A stretch of 57,897 nucleotides of DNA from Lingula anatina (taxonomy: Eukaryota; Brachiopoda; Lingulata; Lingulida; Lingulidae). The notes below the pieces were generated by a model. It did not search any database. It saw only the letters and a program-made list of their open reading frames with translations, and was not told the origin of the DNA. Numbering within the stretch: position 1 is the first letter of the stretch; each line of letters opens with the position of its first letter. The stretch lies in assembly GCF_001039355.2 (NCBI RefSeq), contig NW_019775584.1:250001-307897 (forward strand), read 5' to 3'. Made by a program: the position numbers and the translations under genes. Shown here piece after piece: positions 12,001 through 24,000 of this stretch.

Positions 12001-15000
12001 GTGCCCTTGGGTCAGACACTCTTTGTCTCCACACCAAGGTGGATAAATGCAGACCTTATCCTGTTACTCTGTTTTAGATTGATCTGTGGCATGCCATCTT
12101 CTTCATTTTAAAAGCTTCATAAAAAAAAACGTTCCAGCCTCAGTTAGTATAAACTTTTGTGGTTAGAGGCTTATAAATAATGTTTTAGTATGGCAATTAC
12201 TGGCTTAATCTAAATTTAGTACTGTAATAATATTTCCAGAAAGTATTGTTTGCTGGTAATATTTGAAAGGGATGCTTGTTAAATTCTGAGATGCTTGTTA
12301 GGCTGTGAGTATGTGTCCAAAACCACGTTTTTGTGGTTATGAAATTGTTAATTGTGAATAAAAATGTTTTTGGTGAAAATTAGGTGTGAAATTGATATAC
12401 CTAATAGTTTAAAGCAGCAACAAGGATCAATTTTCTAGAGTTTATCTAAAACCTCCTTGATGAATTTAATTGTTTTTGCCAAGCACTGTTTATAATGCTC
12501 AACACTTTAATCATATTAACATAATTCACACAAAAACATCACCTACTGTGCACTGCTAATAAACAACAGATACTTACTTTATTTTTATTGCTATTTTAAG
12601 ATAGGGTACTAATTGGACAATAGGCTCCAGGAGTTTTATTTTGATGTTTTGGTGTTCACCTTTATCAGTACCTAGTGTTATGAAACATTCCAGAGAAAAT
12701 GCAGCCTAATTATGATCTCTTCTGAGAATTTCTTCTTGATTTACCAATTAAGGTTAATTATGAATCCAGACCATTAGACCATGAGACATACAAACATGTT
12801 GTGTGTTTTGAGAAATTCATCTGGTACCCTTGATACTGGCCTTGGTCATAAAAGACGCTGACAACACAATCTTGCATCATTTATGCGATGCATTTCAGTG
12901 CGAGGGATCGACAGCTTCATTCTCTAAATTTGAAGTTTTTCTCACTATTTTCCTGCAGAAACCATCGTAGGGGTGGCGCAGTTGTGCAACAAGAAAGACG
13001 GCTCGTGTTTTACATCATTTGACGAGGACATTGCTCGGGCATTCTCCATTTATTGCTGTATAAGTATTGTACAGGTATGTGTCGCAGTTGTTTTCTAAAA
13101 AATTAGTAGAAAGCACACATTTGTCCGCAAGATACATCTCTCCTTAATGTGGATCATGTACTGTACTGTATTATATATATATTCACCTCAACGCTATTAA
13201 TGCTGTGATTATTGATTTGGTTTAATTAATATGTGTTTTATTGATAATTATACTAATTAATCATGATTTGTTTTTAATTCGGTACCAAGAGATATGCTAT
13301 TATGATAATCAGAAATAATTGAATAATGCTTAGTTTGTCAGAGAACATGAAGGGAATTATTGTGAATATGTGAATAATTACCAAGTAGATATAATTTTGG
13401 AAAGAGGGAAAATGTTCAATGTATAATTTACATAATCATGGCTTTTTTTCAGAAACCATTCATTATTTATATATATTTGTAATTGGATATTTTGATTATT
13501 TATATTTGTGCGTGTTCCTCTTTTTGTGTGCTTATTGTGTGGTATGTGATTCATTTGTCTAACTGAATAATGTCCCAAATATCAGGCCTACCCAACTACC
13601 AGACTCGGCACATAAGGATCCTGAATTAACCGGTATATCGGACCACACTACCTGTTTTCAAGGTGTGTGTCAGATCGCATTTCGGAGTATCATACCCTAG
13701 AACAAATTTTGTAGGACGACCGCGGGCTCATCCTGTCGGTGTTTTGACTGATACTCCGAAATGCGATCTGACACACACCTTGAAAACGGGTAGTGTGGTC
13801 CGATATACCNGCTTAACTACTGAAAGGTTTGAGGTGTTTTGAAATATTGTTTCTAAAATGCAGTTGCTGTGACAGGGAATTAAAGGTGTCATTGCTTTAA
13901 TTTTCATTATTGTATTTCCTGCCTAAGTTAATCCCTGTACAATTACAAGAGCTAAAAACAGCTAAGCTCTCAGAAGTTGATGTGGCAACAAAAATTAAAA
14001 CACTGGTTTAACCCCCCCTGTATAATTCAATATTATGATTGTTTCTAGGTTTTCCAATGGTGATGTTGATGCCATTCAACACTGTTTTAAATACACGGCC
14101 ACAGTCCTAACCAGCACAGTGGCTTTCCAGAACGAGAGAAAACTCAAGAACCAGACAGAAGTAAGGATAGATTTACAGCTGAAATGTTGTTTTGCAACTT
14201 AATTCTTACTTGAATTTGACAGTACAGGTGGAACATGTAGATGAAAACAAAGGATAACTAGAGTTTGTACACATAAGATGTATTTTTATTTAACTTAGCA
14301 GGAAGATGAATGAAAAATTCACACCAAAAGTCTTAGGAATCTGTTTGAAATTCTTATGCAATTTTTAGACTGAGGAAATGTTCAATAACTACTGATGTGC
14401 TAGGTAAAACTATTGAAATATTTCCTTGCTTTAAATTAAGTGCATAATATTATTTTTTTAAAATATATATCAATATTTGATACATGATATAAAGCATTTG
14501 TTTATATGTTTATGTTCTCTTATGTTCCTTTCATTTCAGGCTCTACTACAGGTAGCAAAGAATCTTTTCACTCATCTTGGTGAGTATGGCAAGAAGGCCA
14601 TGCATGCTCTGGAAGTAGATCTAGAAAAGCCTCCATTTCCTCTCACTGCTTCTTTCTCTTCTTCCTCTTCATCCAGCTCTGATCTAATTTGCCATCACAG
14701 TGGTGCTCTATCACAGCGGGTATCTTCAGAGCAATTCTGTGCACATCTAATGCAATCTCTCACTCTGCTAGACAAAACCATGCAGGCTGCTAAGTGTGAC
14801 CAAAGTGAAGTTAAATTACCAACTCCAAGACCCAGTGAAGTTGAAGCTGGCGTTAATTTAGATGATACTGAACTTAATTCAAAATTTTACATAAGTGATG
14901 GTGACAATATCGAAAGGGCACCTGTGGATGATGACTCTAGGCTGACCTCTGACAGAGGTTTTACCCCTAACCCAATGATGACTTCTGAAGAACAGTTGAC

Positions 15001-18000
15001 CTCAGAACTGGCCTCTGACCCACAAATTATATCTGATCCAAGAATGACATTTGTTCACTCAAAACCGGTTCCTATCAGCTCGGGAAGAAGCAGTCCTCAA
15101 GGAAGTAACACATTGGAGACGCTGAAGGACCTGACCTGGAGAGTCATTCAGAAGCAGGACCACCTGGCTGACCAATTGGTTACTCCATCTGGACATCAAG
15201 TGACCAGCCCAGCCTGTTTTGCTAGCAGGTATGAGCAGCAGAGAAATGCCTTTGTCAAGCCAAAGTTGAAGACTCCTAGCCCCAGGAAAGATGATTTGTT
15301 TAGTGACCACCATTTGTGTAGACAATCCAACAGCAGAGAGAAGCTGACTTGTGCTCCTTATGATAAAGCTACAAGTCCAGTCTTTAAGAAAAAAATGGAA
15401 TTTGCTATGAAACAATCATCCGATTCCTCACCAAAGGCTGACCGAACAGGTTCAAAAACTCTCTTTCAGATGGAAGAAATATCCCAAGTTGAAAAGGAAA
15501 TGCTGGCCAGGGAAGAGATTGTTTCCTCATTGCCAGAGAGTGATGATCAGATTGAAAACCAGGATGTTACCTCAGAAGGAGAAGAATCATTTACCACTTG
15601 TGCAAGCAGGAGTAACAGCACTTTGCCAGATGTGAGTCCACGTTATGATACACCAACTGGTGCCTTGCCCACACCAGGTGATCACTTTGATACCTCACCC
15701 ACGATTGGTGTCAGGGATGATACAGCAAGTCCTATTTTACCAGATGACAGCTTCCGGAGTGAAATGTCTCCTGTTGAAAATAATTCAGCATCACCAGACA
15801 TGGTGCCCCAGATTGCTAAGCCTTCATCTGATTCAGGAGAGCAACATTTGAGTGATGTTATGCTTTGTCCACCAATAAGCCCCCAGTATGAAGAGCAGAC
15901 CAACCAAGCAGAGCCAGTGCCCAGCTTGTCAGACATATCCTTGGAGGTGAATTTTTCAACAGAAACCACACCAAGAAAGCAGGCGGATGTGAAACAAGTG
16001 GGCTTTGAGGACACCATCTCAGCCACCTTGGCATTTTTTCCTGAAACAGACCACATGGGAGAGCTGCAGCATATATGCCAGTCAAGTCTTTTGGATGAGG
16101 AAGATACTACTTTGACCCCAGTGGTAACCTCTGACATTAACTTGACCTCAGGTCAGGCAGGTGCCCCTTATGCCAGTGATCTAGCAGAGGGAGCCTGGGA
16201 AGAAGGTTTTGACAGGGCAAATTCAGGGGTTCCAAAAGATAGTCAAGATTTTTGTGAGTATGAAGCTCCTTTTACTGCAGGAAGTGTCCACATTGATCCC
16301 CTTTTTCCTCACTTGGATGTTGTGAGAGAGGCAGCAGGTACACAGGCCACAGAACCTGGTGGGAGCCTCCAAAGCATAACCAGTAGCACACTTGACACAC
16401 CAAAAACTGCCAGTGGGATTATAAGGAGGCGTTTGAATACTGCATTCTTAGCATCTGACTCCTCGAGCAGCCTTGAAACTGAGAATAAGTCTTCTAGCTT
16501 CTCTGTTTCTGTGACAGGAGGTCATCATTCTAAATTCACTATGCCAATCTCACAGAACAGTCTTCCTGAAGGCAAAGACGATCATAGCCCAGATATCTCA
16601 CCAGATCAGGTCCCAAACACTGGATTCTTAGTTTCTAACCCACAGACTAGTATCGACCAAGGGCAGGGAACTTCACGTGTCTCCGTAATTTTTCCTGAGG
16701 AGGTCCTAAACACTGGTTTCCTAGTCTCTAAATCCCAGATCAGTCTCCTTAGGGAAGGGCAAGCACCAGGTAGCTTCTCAGGGATTGTAACCAGGGCCTT
16801 GAATAATGCTTTATTAGCCCCTAAAGAGAGGGATCTGAATATCATCATTGAAGACATCAATGCCAATCAGCAGCATGCAGTTTCATATCCAAATCTTGCC
16901 TTAAGTAGAGGCTGTAAGTATGCAAAAACTGCCAGGGCGCATTGTCTGAGTATGGATACTGGGGAGAATCCTTTGATGTCATCGTTTTGGCGTAGGTCAT
17001 GTAGGCCTTGTTTAAGCCTAGATGTGCAGTGGACAACAGAGGGAGCCAGTGTTATGGTTCTGAAGACGCCCTGTGAAGTGGAAGATTTGCAAGAATGTAT
17101 GCATGGTAATGAGTCAGCAAAGTCTGTACGAAATGCTGTATTTTAATTTTTTTCTTTTTTCATTTGCATTCACCTGTTATTTATAATGACTAATGCTAAA
17201 GCTTGGCAAAATGTTGTTTTTGCTTTTCATAAAAATATTATATTGACAGCAGAGGGAAATGAATATTTTAGGTGTTATATGAAAAATACTGGGCCAATTT
17301 CATTGGTTTTGGTTTTTTAATCTCTTTGCATTGATATAGTAGTGGTTTCGTCAGGTTCTACCCCTTCCTTAGACCCACATTGCCATTACTTTAGAGCGCA
17401 TTCTCAACGAAGTAAGCCAGGCNTACTACTACAGTTTATTCTAGATCCATCATGTAGAATTCATGGTGTGAACTTCATTTTATAGTAAAACCTTGATTTG
17501 GTGTGGTTTTTACCTGGTTTTAGTAAAAAGTTTTTTTGAAATCCACATGGAATTGGTCCTTTGTGCTTTATAATTGCATATATGTAAGCCTCTAAATTAG
17601 TTGGAGATTACGTAAGGTCGTTTCAGGTGATATCCAGTTCTAGCTGCTTGCAGCCATTAGATGTCGAAACAGAAAACTCTAAATCTCGAACTGTTAATGC
17701 TAGAGACCTCTTGTTGTCATTACTTTTTAATGCTTTTTACAAAATAATATATTTGATGTTTTGCATTTCTCTATTGTACTTTTCAACTAACACACAGTTT
17801 GGTATTGTCTGTTTTTCATTTTATTTATTTACTTTCCTATTTTTACTTCATATACTATTGGTACAAAAATTTGAACTTCACATTATACTTAAAACAATGT
17901 GATTCTTGCTATATTTTCGAGGGTTTCTTAGAGAGGTTCTTACAGGTCCATGTAGCTAATACAAATTTAGCTGTTTCACTGTATGAACTTGCCTTGTGAG

Positions 18001-21000
18001 GTAAAACCATCTAGCTTTTAGTCCGAAAATAAACACTCCTTTTTTACATGGCTATTATAACATTTGTTTTCCCATTGGTCTTCAGAATTTGCTAATTGAC
18101 TACATGTATATATGGCTGGAGTGTGATATTGTTAGCACATTACAGTAGCTTGTGTTTGAAATTTACACACACAAAAAAAAAATGACCAAATGCATTTTAT
18201 TTGAATTAGATGACTTGACTAAACTGCTGCGAGAAATCATGCAAGAAGCCAGGAATTTGACAAAAGCTGAAAGGTAATGAATCTGATATCATCTATTAAG
18301 TTCAGAAATTATTGTATGTACATGTTTGATTGACCATTTTTTTTGCTGCGCAGTTTGTTTGAACACCAAGTTTGTACGAGTCTACTAGCTATGTTAGTGA
18401 GATTGTCTGTTTATGTGTCTGTGTGACTACCTGTCAAGTTGTCTTCTGGGAATACTACCTTGTATTTAAAATTGTGGTGCCTAAATATGGATTTATTTAA
18501 AAGCATTAATTAAGCAAGTATTAATCAGGGATGCAATTTTTCTGACAATTGGCAGATTTCCAAATATATCATTTTTGAGATTGATGCAGATCTGCAATGA
18601 AAACTTTATTTGCGGGAGGGGGAGGGGGGGGGAGGTCTGACCCCAAGCCATATTTTCAGACATTTCCACTAAATGGCAGTCTTATCCCTTATTAATTACA
18701 TTGCAAACAATTACCTGTATTGGATTAGGCATGCACGTGTTTTGTTTGTTAATAAATAGCACATACACTTCTTCATAAAAATGTGTCAGTATTAGAAACA
18801 TATTGTCTGACTTGATATAAGATCAAAAATCAAGATCTTTTTTTTTCTGCAGTAGAGATCTATGCATAAATTGGAATGGATTCATGCAATTTTTTTGTAC
18901 ATTGTTGATTATATATAAAATGAAAGTAGAGAACAGGTAATAACAGATGCAGAAAAGTTTGGTCAAAATAACAGAGTTAAACATCTTATTTTGTATATAC
19001 ACATCATAGATGCAAACATCATCAAACTTGGGTCATAACTTGCTCTAACAAAAGAGCTTCTGTGTTCATTCTGTCACCATATAGCTATGATCACCAACCC
19101 AACCAAATTCTGAAAGTCTCGGCTCAATCAATATTTTTTTCCTGTTTTATATTTATATCTCCCAAAATATACTCATTCTGAAAACGTACGTAGTCTTGCA
19201 GCAAAATGAATAAATAAATGAATACACTCCATCTACCCTCAGCATATCATGTGACCTCGACAAACATGAAATGACACAGAGGGAATACAAGCACTTACTG
19301 AGTATATAAATATTGATTCTATTTTTCTCTAGGTGCTCAGTGTTTTTGTTGGACAGAGACAGTAATGAGCTGGTGGCAAAAGTATTTGATGGAAATGTAG
19401 CTAATCCAAAGAACCCAGAGGTAGGTAGAACCCCTATAACAGTATTAAGAAGAGTTAAGCAGGCATGTAAAAGATAATATAGCCAATTTTAACATGTTTG
19501 TTTCTTCAAAAACAAATAATATCGTGGGTTTGTTTTTCCCATATTCATCATGCAGTTGGTAAAACAAATAGTTAATTGGCTTAGAAAATGCTAAGCTGAT
19601 ATAAACTATGTTAATCCAAACGATACAAAGGTAGGTGGAACTATAGGAACATTACTCCCAGTATCAAGCATTTAAAATACAAAAGTCATACATACTCAAT
19701 TTACCCCAGGAAAAAATCGTATGCTTAGTGTCTCTTCCACCCCAAATAGTAAGAGACTCATAATAAGATCAGATGACAGTACAACAGATAAGCTGATTGA
19801 TGTTTGGCCAGCATATTCTACTCTTATTTAGTTAAAACAATAGGGTCTGGGAATGGTCCCGAAATCTCTGCATGCACAGTGGACAATATTCAATCTATAT
19901 AAGGATTTCAAAAAGTTGATAGGTGTTCATGTTGGTTTTTGTGATATAAACTTTTTGTTCAATTACTAATAATAGAACTGTTGTTTTGCTTCTTTTTTTT
20001 TTTAAATTTAATCAGACATAAAGTGTTTTCATAGCCCATACCCCCTGCACATGGACTTGGGTACATATACTGCAGTCATTGGTGAATAGAAAGTAACGTG
20101 TACTCATATGAATGTAGTTGGCAACATGTTCTAGGAAAAAGTAGAATATTTGTTATTTTTTAGTATGTTTGGGAAAACAAAGGTAGATAGCATTTGGCAG
20201 CCGTGTATGTTTTGTTGCTATGGCAACAGGATTTAGAAAATGCTTGTTTTTCTCATTTTCATAGTACAATTTCTTCCACTAATTCATCACTCATGAAGAT
20301 GCCCATTTAAGTCAAACAAATGTGTGCCCAATTTACGTATAGAGACTGACAACCACATTTGAGTCCACACAAAATATGGGAGGCAGACGTTGTTCAGTCA
20401 TCGTTTTGTATTGTTTTGAATTTTGCTAGATAAAAATGTAAGGCAGACAAACTTCTCGTGTTATCAGATACCTAAAACCTTGAAGCTGGCTGCAGTTATA
20501 TAATAAAATATAAGAGCCGTGACAGAAGAATGTTCTGCCCTCTGTAAAAAATAAAAGCATGTTTTAACATTAAAACTATAAGTTCAGTCTGTATTAACAT
20601 GGTGTGAGGGTAGCATAAGGCTTTCTTTCATCTATTGTTTTTATATGTCAAAAGGTTTGTTTCAGGCACAAACCGAGATAAGAATTCCTGCGAATCAGGG
20701 TATAGCTGGCCATGTAGCTACTTCAGGTAGGTTGGACATGAATAAACCAGATGTTTGGTATCTTTTTGTTAAATGCTTCACATTTTATTGTCTCTTATTT
20801 GTAGACTTAAACTTGTTTTAATCTTCATGGCGGAAATATGTAAGGACCCTTCTTCATCCTAATTGCCCTTTCTTTTTGCTGCCTATCTTTTTTTTTTTTC
20901 AATTTACTCCCGGAAAAATCAGATGAAGTGGAGCTACCTCCTCTTGGGATATTTAGAGATGGGAAAGTTTTATAGAGGGCAAACAAATGTTTTTAACATC

Positions 21001-24000
21001 ACATTGATGACGTTTTGACATTTTAATGACAGTTTTTATAATGTTCACAAATGATAAATGTACATGTACTTTTAAATTGTCTGTATTTAAAATCACACAC
21101 GCCTGCATGCATGCACGCATGCACACATTCATTATAAGTACATTTCAAAATAATATCAGTTAAGCTTGCAATTGCCTTTTTGTCTTTGTCGTTAGTGGAG
21201 GTTTAATTTTTTTTTTCATTGTAGGTGAAATTCTCAACATCCGTGATGCCTATGCCCATCCACTATTCTACAGAGGTGTTGATGAAAGCACAGGCTTTAG
21301 AACAAGGTGTGTGATAAAATTTTGTGCAGTGATATGTATTGTAAATGTGCAATTAACACCATCTTGTTATAATTAGTGATTTTGAAAAATAGTTATCCCA
21401 TTCTGGACTCAAATGTTTTGAACTAAATTTCACTTTAAGATTCAAAATACGAGTCAATCTAATCATTAAGATTAAGAAGCCTTTAATTATAATGATTAAA
21501 CTACATTATTTTTAGAACTGTCATATCCACAGACAGAATAACAGAATAAACAATGTCCAGCTACCAGATGCTTTCCCAAATAGACATTAAGACAATAAGT
21601 TAATATATATTAACTAATAAAATTTTCATCTCAGCCAGGAGACACTAATAAATAACACATGGTAATTACAGTCAGGGAATTTTTCTTGTTTTTATGTCAA
21701 GTATTAAAAAAATGATGACAAAAGCCATTTTTATTTTCAGAAATATTCTGTGTTTTCCAATTATGGATGAAAAACGTAAGTACAGCCCAAAGTGCCAGAC
21801 AATTTCAATTGTGGATCAGTAAGTTGTTTCCAGAATTCTTTTCACCTTTACACTTATGTAAATGAATCCAGGTTAGAATTTTGTCACTGAAGGAAAAATA
21901 TGGTCATATGTAAATTATTTCAAATATCCAAATGCTTCACTGGTTGCTATATGTTTCATCTTTGAAGATTCATCATTTTTACATACCCAAATGTACTTGT
22001 AATCATGGAGCCAAATAACTTAAGAAAAAAATCAAGTCATTATATATTAAAACAAAATATCATTTTGGGGAAAATAATCAATTAATTCTGTGCCAATTTG
22101 ATGAGAAATTGCTGTACTGAAATATTTTTTTCTCAAGACTAAGGCTTCATTCACATGCAATGTCTATTTTCTAAATTCTATTTTCTATTTGCGGTATGTC
22201 TTATGATCACGGTCTGTGCCCTGAATATCCCGCGGCGTAATTACTGGCAGCGCGAGCCTATAAGTATATTTAAATTCTAAATTTTGAGATGCTTGTTATG
22301 CTGTGTCCAAAACCATGTTTTTGTAATTATTATTTTATTTATATATTTAAATTCTAAATTTTGAAAAATATGTTTTTGGTGAAAGTGAGGTGTGAACTTG
22401 ATATGCCTTATTGTTTAAAGCAGCAACAAGGATCAATTTCCTAGAGTTCATCTCAACCCCCCCCCCCCAAATTAAATTTTTGTTTTTTGCCAATCACTGT
22501 TCATAGTGCTCAACACTTTCATCGTGTTAACATAATAAGCAAAAAACATCACCTAGTGTGTAATGCTAATGAATAACAGATTGATACTTTATTTTTATTG
22601 CTATTTTAAGATAGGACACTAATTGGACAATAGGCTCCAGGAGTTTTATTTTGATGTTTTGATGTTGTTTACTTTTATCAGTACCTAGTGTTATGGAACA
22701 TTCAGAGAAAATTAGACTTATTATGGTCTTTTCTGAGAATTTTCCCCTGATTTACCAATTAAGGTTAATTATGAATCCAGAACATGACACCATGAGACAC
22801 ACAAACATGTTATGTGTTTTGAGAAATTTATCTGGTACCCTTGATACAGGCTTTGGTCATAAAAGAAGCTAACAACACAATCTGGCATCTTTTATGCGAT
22901 ACATTTCAGTGACAGGGATGAACAGCTTCATGTAAAGATTAACGCACTTTCTCTTTTTTCACTGTTTTCCTGCAGAAACCATCGTAGGGGTGGCGCAGTT
23001 GTGCAACAAAAAAGACGGCTCGTGTTTTACGTCTTTTGATGAGGACATTGCTCGGGCATTCTCCATTTATTGCTGTATAAGTATTGTACAGGTATGTGTT
23101 GCATTTTTTTCTAAAAAATTAGTAGAAAGCACACATTTGTCCGCAAGATACATCTGTCCTTAATGTGGATCATGTACTGTACTGTACTTTATTATATATA
23201 TACATATTCAACTCAACGCTATTAATGCTGTGATTATTGATTTGGTTTAATTAATATGTATTTTATTGATAATTTTACTAATTAGTCATGATTTGTTTTT
23301 AATTCGGTACCAAGAGATATGCTATTATAATAATCAGAAATAATTGAATAATGCTTAGTTTGTCAGAGAACATGAAGGGAATTAATGTGAAACTGTGAAT
23401 AATTACCAAGTAGATATAATTTTGGAAAGAGGGAAAATGTTCAATGTATAATTTACATAATCATGGCTTTTTTTCAGAAACCATTCATTATTTATATATA
23501 TTTGTAATTGGATATTTTGATTATTTATTTTTGTGCGTGTTCCTCTTTTTGTGTGCTTATTGTGTGGTATGTGATTCATTTGTCTAACTGAATAATGTCC
23601 CAAATATCAGGCCTACCCAACTACCAGACTCGGCACATAAGGATCCTGAATTAGCCGGTATATCGGACCACACTACCTGTTTTCAAGGTGTGTGTCAGAT
23701 CGCATTTCGGAGTATCATACCCTAGAACAAATTTTGTAGGACGACCGCGGGCTCATCCTGTCGGTGTTCTGACTGATACTCCGAAATGCGATCTGACACA
23801 CACCTTGAAAACGGGTAGTGTGGTCCGATATAGCGGTTAATTCAGGATCCTTATGTGCCGAGTCTGGTAGTTGGGTAGGCCTGAAATATGTTCTCTGTTC
23901 AGTTTGAGACTTGAAATGAGGATGGTGCAAACAATTGCTTTAAAGGGTTGCAACTCTTTAGTTTGGTGGGAAAAGTACCTCTTTACCTCTTTACCTGGTG

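Larger units (their letters stand above)
3706..23835 (+). repeat. 10.1 kb direct repeat in PDE2A (likely unmerged haplotypes)
   Basis: Copy 1 runs 3706-13809 and copy 2 from 13812 to about 23835, where it continues into sequence that copy 1 lacks. Exons are identical in length, introns carry scattered SNPs, indels and a few insertions. The copies abut at a single N (13810). Splicing from the last copy-1 exon (phase 0) into the first copy-2 exon (needs phase 2) would break the frame. An assembly in which the 3' end of one haplotype contig overlaps the 5' end of another gives exactly this picture; a real recent tandem duplication is the alternative. Confidence 0.85.

Noticed and set aside
11985-12080. 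tRNA-derived SINE in copy 1
   Set aside because: A GTGCCCTTGGGTCAGACACT segment resembles SINE tails, but I cannot find A and B boxes or clear ends, so it is not annotated as an element.
3706-23835. Two separate tandem PDE2A genes
   Set aside because: Neither copy has its own catalytic exons or start; only internal exons are repeated.
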